NCBI GenBank assembly: GCA_964432595.1
Contig: CAYSOF010000003.1
Coordinates: 186,001 to 250,000, forward strand
Reading direction: 5' to 3'
Length of the DNA: 64,000 nt
DNA from: DASYLJ01 sp964432595
Lineage (GTDB): Bacteria > Desulfobacterota > Binatia > DP-6
Of the stretch, positions 53,714 to 60,878 are shown one piece after another. The notes below the pieces were generated by a model. It searched no databases and had not been told where the DNA came from. It was given only the letters and a program-made list of their open reading frames with translations. The translations under genes were made by a program, and so were the position numbers. Each line of letters starts with the position of its first letter. The first letter of the stretch is position 1.

Positions 53714-54761
53714 GGAGCACCGCCGAAGTCGGCTCGAGCGGCGAGCCGGCGACGAGCGCCGTGCGCGCCCCGCGTACGCCGTCTCCGCGCAGCGCCCGCA
53801 CCGCTGCCAGCACGTCGTTGATGCCGTCGAGGCTGGCCTCGGCCAGCTGCCCGCCGTGCGGATTCACCCGCACCGACCTGCCACGCAGGTACGCCGCCGC
53901 CTCGCCGCGCGGGCAGAAGCCGTAGTCCTCGAGCGCGATCGGCACGAGACCGGCGGGGTCGGCGTGCAGACAGGCGACGTCGACGTCCGACGGCCGCAGC
54001 CGCGCGTCCCGGAAGAGCCGGCGCGCCGCACGCGCGAGCGCCTGCTCGGCACGCCGCGCGTACCACTCGGGCAGGTGGCGCGCGACGTCGGGCAGCGCCA
54101 CCTGCATCGAGGAGATCACACGCACCGGCCGCCGCGCGCGGCAGCGCTCCGCCGTCGTGACGACGAACGCGCCGGCGCCGACGGCCGGCGGCGCGACGTC
54201 GGCGCGGCGAAGCGGCTCCGCGACGAACGGGCTCCGTCGATGGGCCGCCGCCGCGAGCGGCGTCCGCAGGAGGGCCGCCGGGTTCTTCGCCGCCGCGCGG
54301 CGCATGGCGCACGTGACCGTCGACAGCAGGGCCGGCGTCACGCCGCGACGCCGCATGACGACCGCCGACGCCTGCGCGGCGGACACGAGCCCGAAGGGCG
54401 CCTGGTCGGCCGACACGGCGCCCGCGCGCTCGACGCCGTGCCGCGCGTGGTAGCCGACGACGACGCGCGCGAGCCCGAGCGACACGGCCATCGCCGCGAG
54501 CCGCACGAGCGCGGGCGCGCTGCCGGGACCGAACGGCACGGCGCCGTAGTACGGCAGGCCGGCGAGGCGCGCCACGCCCGGAAGGTCGAACTCCCAGAGC
54601 GCCTCGCGATCGAACCGCACCACGCCGTCGACGTCGTCGATCGTGAGGTCCGCGTCGGCCAGCGCGGCCACGATGGCGCGCGACGCGAGCGCCGCCTCGG
54701 TCACGGCGCCGCCACGCGCGAACCGGGTGCGGCCGATCCCGGCGATGACGGCCGTCGTCAC
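53703..54761 (-). CDS. Thiolase-fold protein (Ltp-like), probable non-catalytic partner
   Basis: 352 residues from the GTG at 54761, overlapping the DUF35 stop as GTGA. TTAVIAGIGRTRFARGG is a thiolase/lipid-transfer-protein start and NPHGGQLAEASLDGINDV the C-terminal active-site loop. There is no nucleophilic Cys in the usual N-terminal position and no CxG near the C terminus. Where its paralog has YDHFTP it reads LHADPAG, so the candidate catalytic Tyr is lost. It is shorter than the paralog. Most likely a structural subunit of a heteromeric thiolase-fold/DUF35 complex. Confidence 0.82.
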   Translation of the reverse strand: MTTAVIAGIGRTRFARGGAVTEAALASRAIVAALADADLTIDDVDGVVRFDREALWEFDLPGVARLAGLPYYGAVPFGPGSAPALVRLAAMAVSLGLARVVVGYHARHGVERAGAVSADQAPFGLVSAAQASAVVMRRRGVTPALLSTVTCAMRRAAAKNPAALLRTPLAAAAHRRSPFVAEPLRRADVAPPAVGAGAFVVTTAERCRARRPVRVISSMQVALPDVARHLPEWYARRAEQALARAARRLFRDARLRPSDVDVACLHADPAGLVPIALEDYGFCPRGEAAAYLRGRSVRVNPHGGQLAEASLDGINDVLAAVRALRGDGVRGARTALVAGSPLEPTSAVLLGA

Positions 54762-55168
54762 GCCACGCGCCAGTGCGGCAGCGACACGTCCGCAGTCACG
54801 TCGTCGAACTCGACCTGCACGACGAGCCCTTCGCGCACGTCGTGCGGATCGCAGCCGCGGATCTGGCCCACCATGTACGGGCCCTCGTCGAGCGCGATCA
54901 GGCCGGCGGCGTACGGGACGAGCGGCTCGAACGCCGGCAGCGTCGGCCGGTGCACCACCGTCCACGAGTACACGCGGCCGCGCCCGCTCGCGGTGAACCA
55001 CGCGAAGCGCAGCGAGCCGCACGACGGACACGCCGGCCGCGGCGCGAAGCGCGCCTCGTTGCAGTCGCCGCAGCGCTGCAGGCGCAGCTCGTGCCGGCGG
55101 CAGCCCTCCCAGAACTCGATCGTGTCGGGCGTCGGTTGCGGCAGCGGAGGCGTCGTCATGTTCGTCAT
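54758..55168 (-). CDS. DUF35 zinc-ribbon/OB-fold protein
   Basis: 136 residues from the ATG at 55168 (ATGA overlap). The zinc ribbon is C33-x2-C36 ... C47-x2-C50 (QRCGDC, CPSCG), followed by an OB fold (GRVYSWTVVHRP to the end). DUF35 proteins bind acyl-CoA and partner with thiolase-fold enzymes, for example Ltp2 aldolase with the DUF35 of ChsH2 in steroid side-chain degradation. Here it lies exactly between two thiolase-fold genes. Confidence 0.92.
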   Translation of the reverse strand: MTNMTTPPLPQPTPDTIEFWEGCRRHELRLQRCGDCNEARFAPRPACPSCGSLRFAWFTASGRGRVYSWTVVHRPTLPAFEPLVPYAAGLIALDEGPYMVGQIRGCDPHDVREGLVVQVEFDDVTADVSLPHWRVA

Positions 55169-56343
55169 CTCGCGAGCAGCAGCGCACCGTACGGATCGCT
55201 CGACGCCGCCGCGACGAAGACGAGCTCGGCGTCGGGCACCTGGCAGGTCGACGTCCCGCGCAGCTGGCGGACCGCCTCGGTGAGATTGTTGAAGCCGTGG
55301 ATGAACGCCTCGGAGAGCTGGCCGCCGTGCGTGTTGACGGGCAGCCGCCCGTGCGGCCCGCGGATCGCGCCGCCGTCGGTGAACGGGCCGCCCTCCCCGG
55401 GCGCGCAGAAGCCCCAGTCCTCGAGCCCGATCAGCACCATCGGCGTGAAGTGGTCGTAGAACATGGCGGCGTCGACGTCGTCGGGACGAACGCCCGCGGT
55501 GCCCCACAGGCGCTCGGCCGCCGACGTCATCCAGCGCCGCCGGTCGACGGCGAACCAGTCGTGCGGATGGTGATGCGCCGGCCCCAGCGTCTGCACGGCG
55601 GCCAGGACGCGCGCCGGCCGCTGCCGCAGGTCACGCGCCCGCTCGACCGACGTCAGCACGATGGCCGCGCCGCCGTCGGTCTCGAGGCAGCAGTCGAGCA
55701 GGCGGAGCGGCTCCGCCACCCAGCGCGACGCATGATGGTCCGCGAGCGTCAGCGGCTCGCGCATCAGCGCGTTCGGGTTCGTCGTGGCGTGGTGCCGCGC
55801 CGCGCACGCGACCTCGCCGAAATGGTCCTCGCTGGTGCCGTGGTCGAGCATGTGGCGGCGCGCGATGAGCGCCATCTCCTGCACGGGCGACACGACACCC
55901 AGCGGCACCTGCCATTGGTAGAAGCCGGTGATGCGCGGCGCGATCTTCTCCCAGGGACGTCCACCCTGCGTGTAGCCCTTGCCGAACGACGACGCGCGCC
56001 CGCGATTGCGGGCACGGAACGCGACGACCGTGCGGGCATGCCCCGCGGCGATGGCCGCCGCTGCGCTGGTCACGACGGCGCAGTACGATCCGCCACCGTG
56101 GCTGTGCGTCGAGAAGAAGCGCAGGTCGCCGAGGCCGAGGCCGGCGGCGACGTCGGCGACCGTGTTCGACTCGATGTCGAAGAGGCACAGCCCGTCGACG
56201 TCGCGCAGCCCGAGCCCCGCGTCGTCGAGCGCGGCGCGCACCGCCACGGCGGCGACCTCGCGCTCCGTGACGCCGAGCTGCTTCGCGAAGCGCGTCTGCC
56301 CGATGCCGACGACCGCGGCGCGCGCGAGCGGCGACTGCGTCAC
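55165..56343 (-). CDS. Thiolase-fold acyl-CoA enzyme (Ltp2-like, probable catalytic subunit)
   Basis: 392 residues from the GTG at 56343, overlapping the hydrolase stop as GTGA. ARAAVVGIGQTRFAKQLG starts the fold; HSHGGGSYCAVV replaces the usual thiolase nucleophile loop; MFYDHFTPMVLIGLEDWGF and NTHGGQLSEAFIHGFNN form the C-terminal site. The classical second Cys (CxG) is absent, so true thiolysis is unlikely. A retained YDxFTP Tyr is what Ltp-type retro-aldolases use. It probably cleaves or condenses a beta-hydroxyacyl-CoA with the DUF35 protein. Confidence 0.88.
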   Translation of the reverse strand: MTQSPLARAAVVGIGQTRFAKQLGVTEREVAAVAVRAALDDAGLGLRDVDGLCLFDIESNTVADVAAGLGLGDLRFFSTHSHGGGSYCAVVTSAAAAIAAGHARTVVAFRARNRGRASSFGKGYTQGGRPWEKIAPRITGFYQWQVPLGVVSPVQEMALIARRHMLDHGTSEDHFGEVACAARHHATTNPNALMREPLTLADHHASRWVAEPLRLLDCCLETDGGAAIVLTSVERARDLRQRPARVLAAVQTLGPAHHHPHDWFAVDRRRWMTSAAERLWGTAGVRPDDVDAAMFYDHFTPMVLIGLEDWGFCAPGEGGPFTDGGAIRGPHGRLPVNTHGGQLSEAFIHGFNNLTEAVRQLRGTSTCQVPDAELVFVAAASSDPYGALLLAR

Positions 56344-57611
56344 ACCGGCCAGCGTTCGCGCAGCCACGGCAGGACGAGCTCGCGCGCGGCGCGCTCCTGC
56401 GGATGCGGCAGCGCCGCGCCCTCCGTCCCGACCGGGTACAGATAGTGGCCGGCCCACGGGATCTCGCTGTAGACCTTGTCGGCGGCGCCCGACCACTCGA
56501 ACGCCTGCCGGCAATCGGTCGGATAGATGTCGAGGTCGGCGAGCGGGCAGATGACGTGCGTGGGCACGGTGACGCCCGGCAACGTGTGCTCGAGCTCGGC
56601 GCGCGACGACAGACTCGACCACGTCGACAGCCAGCCGCGGCCGCTCATCGACCGCGCCAGCCCCTCGCCGTAGTTGCCGACGACCGGATCGCGGCCGAAC
56701 GAAAAGATCGAGCCGAGCGGCCGCTGCGACGCATCGAGCGACGGATCGAGGTATCGCGGATCCGCGAGCGTGCGGTAGATGAGGAAGTAGCGACGCTGTA
56801 GCGCCTGGCGCATGCAGTAGGCGCGCTCGGTCGGTGAAAGCGCCTCCATCGCGCCGAGACGACGGCGATGGTAGCGCGCCTCCTCGGACCACGCGCGTGC
56901 CGTGGCGTCGAGCCGCTGGCATCGTGCGCGCTGGCCGGCGCGGAACTCCGCGAGGAAGTCGGCGGAGTACGACGACGGCCCCTCGCCCATCGGGCGGTAG
57001 CCGTTGCGCGGGTCGTACATGTCGAGCCGGGGATCGGTTGCGACGGGATCGGACTCGTCGAGGACGGACGGATCGAGGCGGTCGAGGAGGAATCGGCCCT
57101 CGCCGAGGTGCGCGGCCAGCAGCACGATGCCGTCCGCCATCGGCATGTCGGTCTCGTGCAGCGGCACGGCGTCGCCCGACGGCGCGCGCGTGACGCGCGC
57201 GGCGGGCGCCTTCGCCGCCTGCTCGAGGTAGAACGCGAACAGCGAGCCGCCGCCGGAGTTCGCCAGCAGGACGACCTTCCGGAAGCCGCGCTCGCGCAGC
57301 CACGACACCGTCCCCGCGACGTCGAGCAGCAGCCGCTCGTGCAGCGCGTCGGCGTCGTGGTTCAGGTAGCGCGTCGAAGCGCCCATGAACGCGTAGCCGC
57401 CCTCGACCAGGTAGGGCACCAGGTAGTGGCGCGAGAAGTCGACGCGCGGATGCATCGCGAGCACGACGACGTCGGGATCCGCCGACGGCGGCCGGTAGAG
57501 GACGCCCGACAGCGGGTAGCCGTCGCTCGCGGCGTGATCGACGATCTCGCGCCGGACGGCCGGATCGAGCGTGCGGTAGCAATGCGGAAGCTGGAGACGC
57601 ACCTGCGGCAT
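56340..57611 (-). CDS. Alpha/beta-hydrolase fold enzyme, first gene of the thiolase operon
   Basis: 423 residues from the ATG at 57611. The nucleophile elbow is LLANSGGGSLF, an NSGGG variant of GxSxG; AMHPRVDFSRHY near the N terminus suits an oxyanion region; ICPLADLDIYP and WAGHYLYP provide Asp and His candidates. An insert of ~130 residues (roughly ARCQRLDATARAW onward) forms a helical cap. Coupled to the downstream Ltp-like gene. It may release a CoA or ester intermediate. The family is not named more exactly. Confidence 0.78.
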   Translation of the reverse strand: MPQVRLQLPHCYRTLDPAVRREIVDHAASDGYPLSGVLYRPPSADPDVVVLAMHPRVDFSRHYLVPYLVEGGYAFMGASTRYLNHDADALHERLLLDVAGTVSWLRERGFRKVVLLANSGGGSLFAFYLEQAAKAPAARVTRAPSGDAVPLHETDMPMADGIVLLAAHLGEGRFLLDRLDPSVLDESDPVATDPRLDMYDPRNGYRPMGEGPSSYSADFLAEFRAGQRARCQRLDATARAWSEEARYHRRRLGAMEALSPTERAYCMRQALQRRYFLIYRTLADPRYLDPSLDASQRPLGSIFSFGRDPVVGNYGEGLARSMSGRGWLSTWSSLSSRAELEHTLPGVTVPTHVICPLADLDIYPTDCRQAFEWSGAADKVYSEIPWAGHYLYPVGTEGAALPHPQERAARELVLPWLRERWPV

Positions 57612-57690
57612 GAGATCGACGCGCCTTGCCGCGCGTCGCGTTGGTGTGACAGGTTCGCCCGCGGCTGGCAACGTGCAGCCAATCCCCATC

Positions 57691-58524
57691 ATGGCGCCCA
57701 CCATCGCCCAACTGCTCGGCGACCGCGCTCCGCTGGTCCTGCCCGGCGTCTACGATCCGCTCTCCGCGTTGCTCGCGGCGCGCACCGGCGCGCGCGCGGT
57801 GTTCCTGTCCGGTTTCGCGATGTCCGCCACCCATCTCGGCCGCCCCGACGTCGGCATCCTCGACCGCGCCGCGGTGCTCGACGCCGCACGTCGCGTCTGC
57901 GCCGTCGCCACGTGTCCCGTGATCGTCGACATCGACACCGGCTACGACGACGTCGACGGCACGGTCCGCGCGCTCGTCGAGATCGGCGCGGCCGGCTGCT
58001 TTCTCGAGGACCAGGTGTGGCCGAAGCGCTGCGGGCACATGCGCGGCAAGCAGGTCGTCCCGCTCGAAGAGTACCTCCCGAAGCTGACGACCGCGCTGGC
58101 CGCGCGCGGCGGCGCGCCGTTCCACGTGACGGCGCGCACCGACGCCCGCGCGGCGGTCGGGCTCGACGAGGCGCTGCGCCGCGCGCGGGCCTTCGCCGAC
58201 GCGGGCGCCGACGCGGTCTTCGTCGAGGCTCCCGAATCGATCGACGAGATGACGCGGGTGCGCGAGACGGTTCCGGCGCACGTCACGCTGGTCGCGAACA
58301 TGGTCGAGCAGGGACGCACCCCGCTGCGTCCGGCAGCCCAGCTGGCGACCGCCGGCTACGGCCTCGTGGTCGTGCCCGTCACGGGGGTGCTGGCCGCCGC
58401 GCGGGCGCTCGAGAGCGCCTATGCCGCGCTCGCGCGGGACGGCGCCAGCACGGCCGTGGCCGGGTCGCTGATGGGCTTCCACGAGCTGAACGCGCTGCTG
58501 GACCTCGATCCGTCCTACCGCTGA
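57691..58524 (+). CDS. PEP mutase/isocitrate lyase superfamily enzyme
   Basis: 277 residues from the ATG at 57691. LVLPGVYDPLSALLAARTGARAVFLSGFA begins the barrel; metal-binding D80/D82 in VDIDTGYDD; the gating-loop signature KRCGH at 112-116 (GHMRGK), and EAPES near the end. These features match 2-methylisocitrate lyase/oxaloacetate decarboxylase-like members that break C-C bonds of 2-hydroxy acids. It diverges from the thiolase operon, with 79 bp between starts, and is followed by an acyl-CoA ligase, so it fits an organic-acid catabolic locus. Confidence 0.9.
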   Translation: MAPTIAQLLGDRAPLVLPGVYDPLSALLAARTGARAVFLSGFAMSATHLGRPDVGILDRAAVLDAARRVCAVATCPVIVDIDTGYDDVDGTVRALVEIGAAGCFLEDQVWPKRCGHMRGKQVVPLEEYLPKLTTALAARGGAPFHVTARTDARAAVGLDEALRRARAFADAGADAVFVEAPESIDEMTRVRETVPAHVTLVANMVEQGRTPLRPAAQLATAGYGLVVVPVTGVLAAARALESAYAALARDGASTAVAGSLMGFHELNALLDLDPSYR

Positions 58525-58611
58525 TCGACCGCGCGTCTTGCGACCCGGACGGCCGTCCATAGACTCGTTCGGGCGTCGACCGCGATGCCGACATCCGCTA
58601 AGAGACCGCCC

Positions 58612-60183
58612 ATGCCCGAGGCGCCCACCCTCCCCGACCTGCTCCGGCAGGTCGCGCGTGAGGTACCGGGCGACGAGGCCTTCCGGTACCGCGACGAGCG
58701 TCTGACGTACGCCGACTGGGACGCGCTGGCCGACCGCCTGGCCGCCGGCATGGCGGCGCGCGGGGTCTGCGCCGGGGACGTGGTCGCGCTGCTGCTTCCC
58801 TCGACCCCGTTCTATCTCGTCGCCTACCTGGCGGCGGCCCGGCTGGGCGCGGTGACGACGGGCATCAACGTCCGCTATCGCGGCACGGAGATCGGCCACG
58901 TCTTGCGCCGCACCGACGCGCGCCTCCTCGTCGCGGTCGACGTCTGGCACGACGCGGACTTCCGCACCATCGTCGAGGGCGCGTGCGACGTCGTGTGGTG
59001 CCCGGCCGACGCGCTTCGCACGAGCACCACCGCGTTGATCGACGCCATCGCGGGCGACGCCCCGCCGGCCCGCGAGGGCGCCACGCCCGACGGCCCCGTC
59101 GCCATCGTCTTCACGAGCGGCACGACGGGCGCGCCCAAGGGTGCCTGGTACACGCATCGCAACCTGCTCGCGCTGGCGGCGATCGAGCGCCACCGCCATC
59201 CCGACGGCCGGCCGCGCAGCCGGACGCACCTCGCCGCCGGACTGTCCTTCGCGCACGTCGGGACGATGGCGCGCATCGCCGTGCAGATCGAGACGCACGG
59301 CGCGGTCCTGATGCACGACGCATTCGACCCGGCGGCAGTGCTCGCGGCCATCGAGCGCGAGCGGCTGACGCACGTCGGCGCCATCCCGACGCAGGCGATC
59401 ATGCTGCTCGACCATCCCGATCGGCCGCGGCGCGATCTGTCGTCGCTGCAGTCGGTGCTCGTCGGCGGCGCGCCGTCGTCGCCGGCGCTCATCCGCCGCC
59501 TGCAGGACACGCTCGGCGTCGCGGTGAGCGTGCGCTACTCGTCCACCGAGGTGGGCATCGCCACGGGCTCGCTGCCCGACGACCCACCCGAACGGCTGGC
59601 CACGACCGTCGGGCGGCCCACGCCCGGCGTCGAGCTGCGCATCGTCGACGAGGAGAACCGTCCGCTGGCCGACGGCGAGATCGGCGAGGTGGTGATCCGC
59701 TCGCCCGCCACGATGCGGGGCTACTGGCGCGATCCCGAGGCCACCGCCGCGGTGCTCGACGCCGAGGGCTGGGTACACACGCGCGACCTCGGCTTCCTCG
59801 ACGCCGACGGCTACCTGCATCTGCGCGGCCGCCGCAGCGACATGTTCATTCGCGGCGGCTTCAACGTCTATCCCGACGAGATCGAGGACCGGCTCGCGCG
59901 CCATCCGCAGGTCGCGCGCGCCGCGGTGATCGGCGTGCCCGACGAGCGCCTCGGCGAGATCGGCTGGGCGTTCGTCGTGCCGCGCGATCCGCACGACCCG
60001 CCGGACCTCGCCGCGCTGCGCAGCCACGTCGGCGAGACGCTCGCCGGCTTCAAGCGGCCCGACGGCCTCACGCTCCTGGCGGAGCTGCCCGTCACGCCGA
60101 TGTTCAAAGTGGACAAACGCGCCCTGCGCGCGCGCTTCCAGGAGGACTCCCCATCGACCGCGTCCCCACCTTCTCCCTCGTGA
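58612..60183 (+). CDS. AMP-dependent acyl-CoA synthetase, second
   Basis: 523 residues from the ATG at 58612; an ATG at 58585 is also possible. The P-loop FTSGTTGAPKG is at 167-177, with VRYSSTEVGI, THTRDLGF-type A7 (WVHTRDLGF), GRRSDMFIRGGFNVYPDEIE, and a C-terminal lysine in TPMFKVDKRALR. In the last motif, the usual Gly before Lys is Phe, unlike the ligase at 34115. It activates a carboxylic acid, probably for the adjacent thiolase operon. Confidence 0.92.
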   Translation: MPEAPTLPDLLRQVAREVPGDEAFRYRDERLTYADWDALADRLAAGMAARGVCAGDVVALLLPSTPFYLVAYLAAARLGAVTTGINVRYRGTEIGHVLRRTDARLLVAVDVWHDADFRTIVEGACDVVWCPADALRTSTTALIDAIAGDAPPAREGATPDGPVAIVFTSGTTGAPKGAWYTHRNLLALAAIERHRHPDGRPRSRTHLAAGLSFAHVGTMARIAVQIETHGAVLMHDAFDPAAVLAAIERERLTHVGAIPTQAIMLLDHPDRPRRDLSSLQSVLVGGAPSSPALIRRLQDTLGVAVSVRYSSTEVGIATGSLPDDPPERLATTVGRPTPGVELRIVDEENRPLADGEIGEVVIRSPATMRGYWRDPEATAAVLDAEGWVHTRDLGFLDADGYLHLRGRRSDMFIRGGFNVYPDEIEDRLARHPQVARAAVIGVPDERLGEIGWAFVVPRDPHDPPDLAALRSHVGETLAGFKRPDGLTLLAELPVTPMFKVDKRALRARFQEDSPSTASPPSPS

Positions 60184-60878
60184 TCCCGAGCTACAACCAG
60201 CGCGAACGAACGCGGCGCGCCGTCGCGGACGCCGCCGCCGTCCTGACGGCGATGCCCGGCGAGCGCACCGAGCTGATCGTGGTGGACGACGGGAGCGCGC
60301 CGGGAGCGGGCGTGCAGGCGGACGACATGCCGCCCGGCGCCGTGTTCGTCGGATTGCCCGAGAACGTCGGCAAGGGCGGCGCGGTGCGCGCGGGCATGGC
60401 GCGCGCGAGCGGCGAGTACGTGATCTTCACCGACTCGGACCTGCCGTTCTCGCTCGACCCGCTGCCGACGACGCTCGCGTGGCTGCGCGAGGGCGCGGAC
60501 ATCGTCATCGGCGATCGCCTCCTGCCGGAGTCCGAGTGCGCCACCGAGGTGACCGGCATGCGCCGGCTCTCGAGCGCCGTCTTCACGTTCATGGTGAAGG
60601 GCCTCTGCCGCCTCGATTACGACGACACGCAGTGCGGCTACAAAGGATACCGCGGGCCCGTCGCGAAGGCGCTGTACTCGCGCCTCGAGACGACGAGCTT
60701 CTCGTTCGACGTGGAGATCCTCATGCGGGCCAAGCGAGCGGGCTATCGGGTGCGCCGCCAGCCGCTGCGGCTCGTCAACAACGAGGACACGTCGGTCCGG
60801 CTTTCGCGTCATGCGCCACGCATGATCGCCGACACGCTCCGCATCGCCTGGCGCGGGGTCCGGGGACACTATGGGTGA
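60153..60878 (+). CDS. Family 2 glycosyltransferase (DPM/DpgS-like)
   Basis: 241 residues if started at the ATC at 60153, which has AGGAGG (60140-60145) seven bases upstream and preserves the first strand TFSLVIPSYNQ. The first standard start, GTG at 60180, overlaps the ligase stop as GTGA and would remove the front half of that strand (232 residues). Motifs: IVVDDGS, ENVGKGGAVRAGM, and DSDLPFSLDPL as the metal/nucleotide site. Short, soluble, without C-terminal membrane helices. It likely transfers a sugar from a nucleotide to polyprenyl phosphate for the neighbour membrane protein. Confidence 0.85.
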   Translation: MDRVPTFSLVIPSYNQRERTRRAVADAAAVLTAMPGERTELIVVDDGSAPGAGVQADDMPPGAVFVGLPENVGKGGAVRAGMARASGEYVIFTDSDLPFSLDPLPTTLAWLREGADIVIGDRLLPESECATEVTGMRRLSSAVFTFMVKGLCRLDYDDTQCGYKGYRGPVAKALYSRLETTSFSFDVEILMRAKRAGYRVRRQPLRLVNNEDTSVRLSRHAPRMIADTLRIAWRGVRGHYG

